A stretch of 6,287 bases of DNA from Phycisphaerae bacterium. Lineage in GTDB: Bacteria > Planctomycetota > Phycisphaerae > WQYP01. Shown in pieces: positions 1-5,370 of the stretch (position 1 is the stretch's first letter; every line of letters begins with the position of its first letter). The position numbers and the translations under genes were made by a program. Where the stretch lies: positions 1 through 6,287 of the forward strand of contig JABEVA010000275.1 of NCBI GenBank assembly GCA_013044065.1, given 5' to 3'. The notes below the pieces were generated by a model. The model saw nothing but the letters and a program-made list of their open reading frames with translations, was not told the DNA's origin and ran no database searches.

Positions 1-1
1 A

Positions 2-154
2 ACCTATCTGTGCATTGACCAAGGGCCGATGGCGCCCATGGTAGAGAACTACCGGACTGGAATGTGCTGGAAGACTTTCATGAACTGCCAGGAGATTCAG
101 CCGGTAATAAAACTGATCAATGACGGGGAGGCGGCCCGCGCCCATGCGGAATGA
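2..154 (+). CDS. C-terminal end of a glucoamylase-family protein (PF10091-like), 5' truncated by the window edge
   Basis: An open frame enters from the left edge and ends at TGA 152-154, giving 50 residues. The visible peptide begins TYLCIDQGPMAPMVENYRTG and continues with a CWKTFMNCQEIQ segment. I recognise this as the conserved C-terminal end of the 'glycoamylase' domain (PF10091, related to GH144 beta-1,2-glucanases), where a DQGP-(x)n-ENYRTG-(x)n-WK-x-FM-x-C-x-E-(I/V)-Q pattern is typical. Members hydrolyse glucans and are often exported or periplasmic. The catalytic portion is outside the window, so substrate and completeness cannot be judged. A short hairpin (GCGGG-GTT-CCCGC, 195-207) follows the stop by about 40 nt but has no T-tract, so I do not call it a terminator. 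The nearest downstream gene starts 553 bp away behind its own promoter, so this gene is probably a separate transcription unit. The family call rests on motif memory only. Confidence 0.68.
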   Translation, partial: TYLCIDQGPMAPMVENYRTGMCWKTFMNCQEIQPVIKLINDGEAARAHAE

Positions 155-523
155 GACCCAGGCAGGCCACAGCTCTGATATCCAAGAATGATCAGCGGGG
201 TTCCCGCAGCGGCGAGGACCTGAAAGATCAATGCCGGCGGTTTTTCGGCTTCTTATCTTTCCAAAGGGATATGGGGTGTTCACCCCATGGACAAACGGGC
301 CATGGACACGCAACATTGCGGCCAATTAAGCCAATGGCGCTAATGCAAACACCTATTATGAAGCAAATTACCATACCGCTGGCGAATGACAATGGGTCGT
401 GTGCCGGGAGTTTGGAAAGATTCTGGAACTGGAATCCACCGCCAGCGTTTACCCAATCCATGCATGGCCGTTGCAAGGTTTGCCGCTTTGCCGGTCTGCG
501 CTCGGGGAATTTCGCCATACCCC
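155..523. other. Non-coding region between the glucoamylase-like gene and the cytochrome operon promoter
   Basis: I find no credible gene here. The open frames on both strands lack start signals, recognisable motifs and protein-like composition. Small symmetric sequences are present. An inverted repeat ATGGGGTG-TT-CACCCCAT lies at 271-288. The 9-mer CCATGGACA occurs twice, at 285-293 and 300-308, with 15-bp periodicity. A perfect 10-bp palindrome CCATGCATGG lies at 458-467. Any of these could be protein-binding sites, but none matches an operator I can name. Confidence 0.6.
271..308. repeat. Inverted repeat ATGGGGTG-TT-CACCCCAT overlapping a direct repeat of CCATGGACA
   Basis: Arms 271-278 and 281-288 are exact reverse complements separated by TT. 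The 3' arm runs into CCATGGACA (285-293), which recurs exactly at 300-308 after a 6-nt gap. A two-base spacer is too tight for an RNA hairpin without opening the top pair, so a dimeric DNA-binding site is a reasonable reading. It lies about 240 bp upstream of the predicted cytochrome operon promoter, so a regulatory role there is uncertain. Confidence 0.45.
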
Positions 524-552
524 TTGTCAGAGCGGGCGGGCCAAAATATGAT
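524..552 (+). promoter_or_regulatory. Predicted sigma70-type promoter of the cytochrome-porin operon
   Basis: The -35 candidate TTGTCA (524-529) matches TTGACA at five of six positions. The -10 candidate TATGAT (547-552) matches TATAAT at five of six. The spacer is exactly 17 bp, the optimum. Transcription would start near 559, leaving a leader of about 150 nt before the ATG at 708. The hexamers were found by eye, and Verrucomicrobiota promoter consensus is assumed to be standard. Confidence 0.55.
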
Positions 553-580
553 AAACAAACAGCAATTGGCGGTTAGAGCT

Positions 581-594
581 TTAATGGCCATTAA
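581..594. promoter_or_regulatory. Perfect 14-bp palindrome TTAATGGCCATTAA, candidate operator in the operon leader
   Basis: TTAATGG (581-587) is immediately followed by its reverse complement CCATTAA (588-594). It lies roughly 22-35 bp downstream of the predicted start of transcription, a position where a bound dimeric repressor could block initiation or early elongation. It cannot form a useful RNA hairpin because there is no loop, which favours a DNA-binding role. It matches no operator family I can name with certainty. Confidence 0.4.
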
Positions 595-707
595 TTATGC
601 TGCGTGGCAACAAAATGTGCTTGGTTCGGCGGTGAAACATACACAAACACAAACCCGCGTGTCAGCGAAACGGGTGTGCGACAAGAACAGTAAAATGGTA
701 TCAAATT

Positions 708-1079
708 ATGAAACAGATCAAATTTAACAGGTTCAGCGTTCCGGCCGGCTTGGCGGGAGTAATCAGTGCTGCGTGGATCACCAGCTTGGCTTGGCTCCCG
801 GCTCATGCCGATCCTCCGATCGCCGGGACGGCCTCGACCAACAGCGTGGCGGCTGCGGCTCCCGCAGCAACTGCGGTAGCCGCCTCGGAGTCGCATCACC
901 TCACGGGAGCGGAGCTTTACTCTATTCACTGCAACCGCTGTCATCCGGAGCGCTACCCCACGGAACGCACAGGGGCGCAGTGGAAGACCATCATGCTCCA
1001 CATGCAGGTGCGTGCCAACATACCCGTGCAACAATCTAAATTGATCCTGAAATATCTTCAGGACAACAGCGGACGCTAA
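708..1079 (+). CDS. Small exported monoheme c-type cytochrome
   Basis: The product is 123 residues. Residues 1-34 form a signal peptide: a basic start (MKQIKFNRF), a hydrophobic core, and an AHA-D cleavage site after residue 34. An Ala/Thr/Ser-rich linker covers about residues 38-62, followed by a compact heme domain. The heme c attachment site is CNRCH (C75, C78, H79). The downstream pattern W92-x2-I95-x3-M99-x2-R-A recalls small monoheme cytochromes in which this Met is the distal ligand; M99, and less likely M96 or H98, is my candidate. The protein should carry electrons in the periplasm, tethered or free. The start at 708 is the only one that gives the signal peptide; no good Shine-Dalgarno is visible upstream. 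It is the first gene of an operon, 19 bp ahead of the porin gene. Heme attachment and export are well supported; the redox partner is unknown. Confidence 0.85.
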   Translation: MKQIKFNRFSVPAGLAGVISAAWITSLAWLPAHADPPIAGTASTNSVAAAAPAATAVAASESHHLTGAELYSIHCNRCHPERYPTERTGAQWKTIMLHMQVRANIPVQQSKLILKYLQDNSGR

Positions 1080-1098
1080 CCGGAATCGGAAATCTTAA

Positions 1099-2478
1099 AT
1101 GGCAACCAAAATGCAAATGAAAACCAATGTGATCAGGTACGGAGTGGCGGCCACGACCGGCCTCTTTTGTCTCGCGCAAGCCGGGAACGCCTCAGCCGAA
1201 GTCAGCGACGCTGATTTCAACGCTCTCAAATCAGCGGTCCAACAACTGGGCGAGGAAGTGCAAAGCCTGCGCCAGACGAATCAAATTGAAACGCAAACCC
1301 ACCAGGCGGACCTGCAGCAAATCCAGGAGCTGCGCTCGAAGCTGGCCGAAACGCAGCAAACGGCGGTCGAGGCAAAGCAAAAAAGCGATGCGGTCGCGGA
1401 GGTGCAAAGCCAGCCGCCCGAGCGGGCGCCGATTGATGAGGCCACGGTCAACCATAATTTCATGATGCTGGGTGACGCGGAATTCCAATACGACAAGTCG
1501 TCTGGACAGAATGGCACGTTTCTGCTGGCCGATTTTGCTCCCATCTTTGTCTATCGCGGCGGGGACAATATTTTGTACGAGGCGGGTTTTGACACCTTCC
1601 TTGGAAACAACGCCCCCAGCAGTGCCGGCGCTTCGACGTCTTTCCAATTGAGTTTTGCGCAATTGGATTATGTGGTGAATGACTATGTCACGTTTGTGGC
1701 CGGGGATATGCTCCTGCCACTGGGGACGTACAGCGAGCGCTCGGCGGGCTGGTTGAACAAGTTTCCGGATAATCCCTTGGCGGTGGACGCGCTGATTCCC
1801 GGCACTGGCGTCGGTACCCAGCTTCGCGGTGCTATTCCGTTGGGTCAATCCGGTCAGTTTATCAATTACTCGGTTTATGGGGTGAATGGTGAGAGTTCGG
1901 CGGATGGCACCGGCAACGCCAGGGCACTGGACTTGGGCGGCAATGTGGGGCAGTTGTCGAATGGGGGGATTGCCAGCCTTAACGGCTCGCCCAGTGGGGG
2001 CGGCCGGTTGGGCTATTTCGTGCCGTTCAAGCCGCATTATGACTTGGAGGTGGGCGTCTCAGGCATGGCCGGACAATGGGATAATACGCTAGACATGGTG
2101 CAAAGCCATGTTTGGTCGGCCGGGGTTTTGGATGCCGCCTTGCACTTGGGGCCTAATTTTGAGGCCAATGGCGAGTATATCCTGACTCGCTATGGCAGTG
2201 GTGACCAGGGTGAAGTGACCCAGCAGGGCTTGTTCGTCCAAGCTGGCTATAGACTCGCAGGCTTAAACCTGGAACTGCCGGCGATTAATAATATCGAGCT
2301 GGTGGCACGCTATGACGCCGTGCATGACGGGCTTAACCCGCGCGTCGAACGGTACACCGCCGGTTTCATTTATTACATCACCAACACGCTGCTGTTTGAG
2401 GGCGACTATGAATTCCTGCACAGCCCGGATCCCACCCAAGTTGATCATATGGTCCTGCAGCTATCTTACGGCTTTTAA
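1099..2478 (+). CDS. Outer-membrane porin with N-terminal coiled coil
   Basis: The product is 459 residues. The signal peptide ends at ASA-E (after residue 33). Residues about 38-100 are heptad-like and rich in Gln, Glu and Leu, including QQLGEEVQSLRQ and LQQIQELRSKLAETQQ. This predicts a periplasmic coiled coil that may trimerise the barrel, as in OprO/P-like porins. From about residue 118 the sequence alternates polar and hydrophobic residues, with many Gly and aromatic residues and Asn/Gly/Ser-rich loops (for example around residues 262-302). It ends LQLSYGF, the C-terminal Phe typical of proteins inserted by the BAM machinery. No CXXCH is present, so heme is not fused to it. ATG 1099 is chosen because GGAA/CGGAAA lies just upstream at 1082-1092; ATG 1111 or 1117 would also leave a signal peptide. 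It sits between two cytochrome genes in one transcript. It could be a general or anion-selective porin, or the channel of an electron conduit; the sequence does not decide. Confidence 0.82.
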   Translation: MATKMQMKTNVIRYGVAATTGLFCLAQAGNASAEVSDADFNALKSAVQQLGEEVQSLRQTNQIETQTHQADLQQIQELRSKLAETQQTAVEAKQKSDAVAEVQSQPPERAPIDEATVNHNFMMLGDAEFQYDKSSGQNGTFLLADFAPIFVYRGGDNILYEAGFDTFLGNNAPSSAGASTSFQLSFAQLDYVVNDYVTFVAGDMLLPLGTYSERSAGWLNKFPDNPLAVDALIPGTGVGTQLRGAIPLGQSGQFINYSVYGVNGESSADGTGNARALDLGGNVGQLSNGGIASLNGSPSGGGRLGYFVPFKPHYDLEVGVSGMAGQWDNTLDMVQSHVWSAGVLDAALHLGPNFEANGEYILTRYGSGDQGEVTQQGLFVQAGYRLAGLNLELPAINNIELVARYDAVHDGLNPRVERYTAGFIYYITNTLLFEGDYEFLHSPDPTQVDHMVLQLSYGF

Positions 2479-2520
2479 TCTGACCGGGGAATACGCCAAA
2501 AACTTAAATATAAAATAGCC

Positions 2521-3369
2521 ATGCAAACTTCACTTCTTCCTCAACTACGGCGTTCGGTGGTCCGTTTCGGTCCCGGGGTGCTTGCGGCACTCGGATGCTG
2601 GTTCGGTGCCGGCGCGCTCGCTCAAGACGCCACGGGTCCCGCCACGGGCACGCCGGTCGTCTTGAGTGCTGCCGACCAGCACCCCACCTACCTGCGTGAT
2701 GTCCTGCCCATTTTCATGGGCAATTGTTCCAGTTGTCATAACCAGCAATCGCGGTTCGTTTATAACTGGCTGGATTACAAAACCGCCTATGGCGACCGCT
2801 GGGAGATTCGCCGGCGCATTTGGGATAGCTGGAAGGGCAGCTATTACAAGGAAGCCATGCCCATTGCTAATAGTCCGGAATCGCTCAACCTCACCGAAGA
2901 GCAACGCCGGATCGTCCGCGAGTGGGTGGATCAGGGAGCAGCCCGCGGCGTAGCCCCCGCCGCCGGTGGTCCCAAAACCAAGGAGGAGCAGATTGCCTTG
3001 GGCCGGAAATTGTTCTCCTCCATTTGCGCCGCCTGCCATCAACCGTCTGGTCAGGGGCGGCCGAACATATTTCCCCCGCTCGCCGGATCGGATTTCTTGA
3101 ACGCGGACAAGAGCCGCGCCATCCGGATCGTCATCTCAGGCCGGCAAGGCGAGGTGATCGTAAATGGGCAGAAATACAACAACAACATGCCCTCTTTCCC
3201 GCTCACCGACGACGATATCGCCAATGTGCTGACCTATGTGTACAACTCGTTTGGCAATTCCGGGCTGGACGTCAAGCCGGAAGAGGTGACCGCCGTGCGT
3301 GCCCAACCGGTGGCCCCGGTCACCGCGCCGGTGAATGCCGCGCCGGCTCCCCCAAGCCAATTTGAATAA
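2521..3369 (+). CDS. Exported diheme c-type cytochrome, second domain like cytochrome domains linked to copper nitrite reductase
   Basis: The product is 282 residues with a signal peptide ending at ALA-Q (after residue 34). There are two heme sites. The first is CSSCH (C69, C72, H73), in a domain of about residues 55-145 with AMPI (M113) as a possible distal ligand. The second is CAACH (C169, C172, H173), in a domain of about residues 155-245 with NNMPSF (M223) as the likely ligand. The second domain has the LGRKLF-x4-CAACHQPSGQG opening and LT-x-DDIANVLTYVYNSFGN ending of cbb3 subunit III-like cytochromes (PF13442). The tail after it (GLDVKPEEVTAVRA) resembles the cytochrome c domains fused to or encoded beside copper nitrite reductases. 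The last 25 residues are Pro/Ala-rich and probably flexible. Cys26 lies in the signal core but fits a lipobox poorly, so soluble periplasmic location is preferred. It is the last gene of the operon, 42 bp after the porin gene and 34 bp before a terminator. The electron donor and acceptor are not encoded here. Confidence 0.86.
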   Translation: MQTSLLPQLRRSVVRFGPGVLAALGCWFGAGALAQDATGPATGTPVVLSAADQHPTYLRDVLPIFMGNCSSCHNQQSRFVYNWLDYKTAYGDRWEIRRRIWDSWKGSYYKEAMPIANSPESLNLTEEQRRIVREWVDQGAARGVAPAAGGPKTKEEQIALGRKLFSSICAACHQPSGQGRPNIFPPLAGSDFLNADKSRAIRIVISGRQGEVIVNGQKYNNNMPSFPLTDDDIANVLTYVYNSFGNSGLDVKPEEVTAVRAQPVAPVTAPVNAAPAPPSQFE

Positions 3370-3403
3370 CGTGCATTGGTTGCGATAAAAGGAAAGACCT
3401 TCC

Positions 3404-3435
3404 AGGGCCGGGGCGATAACGCTCCGGCCCTTTTT
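3404..3435 (+). terminator. Intrinsic terminator of the cytochrome-porin operon
   Basis: An 11-bp stem (AGGGCCGGGGC at 3404-3414 against GCTCCGGCCCT at 3421-3431, with one G-T wobble) closes a GATAAC loop. It is followed by a run of T residues ending at 3435. It begins 34 bp after the stop of the diheme cytochrome gene. The stem is GC-rich and the geometry is canonical, so this is a confident end of the three-gene transcript. Confidence 0.92.
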
Positions 3436-3456
3436 GCCAATAAGTTTTCCCCGAAA

Positions 3457-3598
3457 ATTTCTGAAAATTGCCAGGGCAATTCTAGAAATATTGCAACCAT
3501 TTCTCGGTGACTGGTCCGCCAACGTGCTGCCGGCATCCTGCCGGCAGATCTAATTTATTAGATTTTACGTTACCGATTTCACCGAGCCGATGATCGGC
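3457..3598. other. Densely folded non-coding element: hairpin, three-way junction, hairpin
   Basis: Three consecutive structures can be drawn. Hairpin I (3457-3489) pairs ATTTCT with AGAAAT and, inside, AATTGC with GCAATT around a CAGG loop. Structure II (3503-3586) has an outer stem CTCGGTGA/TCACCGAG (3503-3510 with 3579-3586). It continues as GGT/ACC (3513-3515 with 3572-3574) and AACGT/ACGTT (3521-3525 with 3567-3571). This encloses two adjacent hairpins: CTGCCGG-7nt-CCGGCAG (3527-3547) and ATCTAA-TTTA-TTAGAT (3548-3563). Hairpin III pairs GCCGA with TCGGC around TGA (3586-3598). All pairs are Watson-Crick. The element could be a structured RNA, a palindromic repeat or a mobile-element end. 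It lies 22 bp past a terminator, so transcription from the operon should not normally reach it. No known RNA family is recognised. Confidence 0.5.
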
Positions 3599-3602
3599 AT
3601 CA

Positions 3603-3818
3603 GAACACAGATGAAAGACAAACCCATAGACAGCCATGGAGCGGAACCCACGGAAGGAGCAGTGGGGAACTCAGCGCCAACGGCGCGGCCTCATACCAGC
3701 CTGCGGGCAACGCCCCAAGAATCAAGCCAATCAAATGCCACCCAGGGCTGAAAGCCCGAGCCACCCTCATTGCACACCTGGGCAGGTTAATTCAGTTCGC
3801 GGAACACAGATGAAAGAC
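3603..3818. repeat. Intergenic repeat block with three triloop hairpins, bounded by a 17-bp direct repeat
   Basis: GAACACAGATGAAAGAC occurs exactly at 3603-3619 and again at 3802-3818. Between the copies lie three small perfect hairpins with three-base loops: GCGCC-AAC-GGCGC (3674-3686), GGGC-AAC-GCCC (3705-3715) and GGGCT-GAA-AGCCC (3745-3757). The CAACGGCG, GGCAACGCCC and CAGGGCTGAAAGCCC segments resemble a dispersed intergenic repeat I associate with Verrucomicrobiota and Planctomycetota genomes; that link is from memory and not tested. A related 10-mer, CCAGCCTGCG, appears at 3696-3705 and 3818-3827. The second copy starts an imperfect hairpin (3818-3836) followed by TTTT. Open frames across this block have repeat-like composition and are not called as genes. 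Confidence 0.55.
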
Positions 3819-3844
3819 CAGCCTGCGCGAGCCTGGTTTTGCCG

Positions 3845-3874
3845 CCCATTCATGCCCATTTTTGCCCATCCGTG
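3845..3874. repeat. Three-unit tandem repeat of a 10-nt CCCAT-headed motif
   Basis: CCCATTCATG (3845-3854), CCCATTTTTG (3855-3864) and CCCATCCGTG (3865-3874) are head-to-tail with exact 10-bp spacing, about one DNA helical turn. The sequence, read in reverse, resembles the ACCACGGATG / ATGGGCATGAATGGGC type of degenerate intergenic repeat seen in many environmental genomes. Three units are too few and too short to be a CRISPR array. Confidence 0.5.
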
Positions 3875-3935
3875 GTTAAGTCCGGCACCCGTCCCTTTCC
3901 TATATTCCGCTGCACTGGACTAACTGTCTCTGTGG

Positions 3936-3992
3936 CCACACGGAAGCTGTCCACACGGAAGCTTGCCAAACCGATTGGCTTCCGTGTATTTT
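3936..3992 (+). promoter_or_regulatory. Predicted promoter with three ACACGGAAGC boxes ahead of the Schlafen-like gene
   Basis: CCACACGGAAGCT occurs twice in direct orientation (3936-3948 and 3951-3963, 15-bp period). Its core recurs inverted as GCTTCCGTGT (3978-3987). Boxes two and three form a 10-bp inverted repeat with a 15-nt spacer. A candidate -35 TTGCCA (3963-3968) and -10 TATTTT (3987-3992), 18 bp apart, are interleaved with these boxes and would start transcription near 4000, at the A of the first ATG. A bound protein would therefore occlude the promoter. This fits autoregulation by the winged-helix product of the next gene, but the boxes could also be copies of a dispersed intergenic repeat. 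The -10 is only a four-of-six match. Confidence 0.42.
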
Positions 3993-3999
3993 GCCGAGT

Positions 4000-5370
4000 A
4001 TGGTCAATGTCATGGAACTCTTGCGCGAACACGAGTGCAAAACCCTTGAGTTTAAACGTGATTTATCATCACCGGACAAGGTCATGAGGACGCTGGTTGC
4101 GTTTGCGAACAATGCGGGAGGCACCTTGCTGGTCGGCGTGGAGGATAGTTCTCACAGAGTCATCGGCGTTCCCGATGTGACCAAGGTCGAGGAGCAACTC
4201 GCCAATTTCATTTCGGACCGCATTGAACCCCGGCTCTTGCCGGAGATTCATGTGGTCCCGTGGCGCAAGACCCATTTGTTGGCTGTCGAGGTGTTTCCCA
4301 GCTCCAGTCGACCGCATTATCTCAAAGCCGCCGGATTCCCCCAAGGGGTTTATGTGCGCGTGGGTTCGACCAGTCGGCAGGCGGACACGGCGGCGGTGGC
4401 TGAGCTCCAGCGTATTGTGCGCGGCATTTCGTTTGACGAGGAGGCCTTGCCGGAATTGAACTCGGAAGCGATTGACTTCCGAGTGGCTTCCGAGTGCTTC
4501 GCTCCGGTGCGAAAACTATCAAACAGAGATCTGCGGACGTTGCAAATGGTCACGTCATACCAGCGCCAAGAAGTGCCCACCGTGGGCGGTGTGATATTGT
4601 TTGGAGCAGACCGCCTGAAAATATTTCCCGACGCTTTCTTACATGCCGGCTGCTTCGCGGGGACCGACCGCAGCGTGATCGTGGATTCTGTTGCCATTAC
4701 TGACAGTCCTGTGCTGGCAGTGGAGAAGGCCCTGCACTTTGCGCAGCGCAATCTGCGTCACGCGTTGGAAATAACCGGGATCCGGCATCGTGACGTGTGG
4801 GAATTTCCTGCGGTGGCTTTGCGTGAGGCGATCATCAACGCTTTCGTCCATGCCGATTACGCCCAGCGCGGATCCCCCCTGCGGCTGGCAATTTTCAGCA
4901 ACCGCATTGAAGTGGATAACCCCGGGAATCTGGCACCCGGTTTGACCATTGAGGACATCCGCCGGGGCGTCTCCAAACTGCGAAACCGTATCATCGCGCG
5001 GGTTTTTCACGAGTTGAAACTCATTGAACAATGGGGCAGCGGCATTCAGCGCATGACCGCAGCCTGCCAGCGGCTGGGTTTGCCTGATCCACAGTTGGAA
5101 GAAATCGGAAGTGGTTTTCGAGTGACGTTCTGGCGTGAGCGCATAGCCCGGCCACAAATGGATGAAATGGACGCCGCGATCATTGATTATCTAAGGCTGA
5201 CTCCCGGTGCGTCCACCAGCCGGATTGCCGAACAGGTCAAGCGCAGCTCGCGTGCGATTCAATCGCGACTCAAACGTCTCGTAGAAGCTGGGCAGGTCGT
5301 GGCCGTGGGCAGCAGCGCCAAAGACCCCCACAAAGGCTACCATCTAAAAAAGACGTCTGGTATCCCCTGA
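4000..5370 (+). CDS. Schlafen/AlbA_2-type ATP-binding winged-helix protein (COG2865-like putative regulator)
   Basis: The product is 456 residues from ATG 4000. The N-terminal AlbA_2 (Schlafen-like) domain covers about residues 7-140, with the EFK motif at 17-19 and FANNAGGTLLVGVED at 35-49. A middle region of about 145-260 follows. A GHKL-like ATPase domain (HATPase_c_4) spans about 267-380: ALREAIINAFVHADY supplies the N-box (E276, N280, H284), with NPG at 307-309 and QWGSG at 344-348. A C-terminal winged helix (about 390-437) contains STSRIAEQVKRSSRAIQSRLKRLVEAG. All domains look intact and length is normal for the family. Such proteins are annotated as putative transcriptional regulators, and some lie near phage-defence genes; the biochemical role is poorly known. 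TTG 3991 would add three residues but overlaps the predicted -10. ATG 4012 is also possible. No Shine-Dalgarno is seen, consistent with a leaderless message. The gene stands alone, convergent with the next one. Confidence 0.85.
   Translation: MVNVMELLREHECKTLEFKRDLSSPDKVMRTLVAFANNAGGTLLVGVEDSSHRVIGVPDVTKVEEQLANFISDRIEPRLLPEIHVVPWRKTHLLAVEVFPSSSRPHYLKAAGFPQGVYVRVGSTSRQADTAAVAELQRIVRGISFDEEALPELNSEAIDFRVASECFAPVRKLSNRDLRTLQMVTSYQRQEVPTVGGVILFGADRLKIFPDAFLHAGCFAGTDRSVIVDSVAITDSPVLAVEKALHFAQRNLRHALEITGIRHRDVWEFPAVALREAIINAFVHADYAQRGSPLRLAIFSNRIEVDNPGNLAPGLTIEDIRRGVSKLRNRIIARVFHELKLIEQWGSGIQRMTAACQRLGLPDPQLEEIGSGFRVTFWRERIARPQMDEMDAAIIDYLRLTPGASTSRIAEQVKRSSRAIQSRLKRLVEAGQVVAVGSSAKDPHKGYHLKKTSGIP

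Noticed and set aside
151..727. Several open frames of 83-141 codons on both strands upstream of the cytochrome gene
   Set aside because: No ribosome-binding site, no recognisable domain, mutually overlapping in different frames, and they cross the predicted promoter and leader of the operon.
1231..2037. A 268-codon open frame antisense to the porin gene
   Set aside because: It is the mirror of a confidently identified porin; the Arg/Gln/Leu-rich translation has no family features and arises from the codon usage of the sense gene.
2521..2640. Diheme cytochrome as a lipoprotein anchored at Cys26
   Set aside because: The residues before Cys26 (A-L-G) fit the lipobox poorly, and a clear ALA-Q signal peptidase I site follows.
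2545..3042. A 165-codon open frame antisense to the diheme cytochrome gene
   Set aside because: It lies fully within a gene with two heme motifs and has no independent support.
3845..3874. Tandem 10-mers as a CRISPR array
   Set aside because: There are no spacers, units are 10 nt and degenerate, and no cas gene is present.
3636..3923. A 95-codon plus-strand open frame in the repeat block
   Set aside because: It translates hairpin repeats and the tandem 10-mers, lacks a start signal, and shows no protein-like pattern.
3991..4002. TTG 3991 as start of the Schlafen-like gene
   Set aside because: It adds only three residues, overlaps the candidate -10 hexamer and lacks a ribosome-binding site; ATG 4000 is simpler, though not proven.
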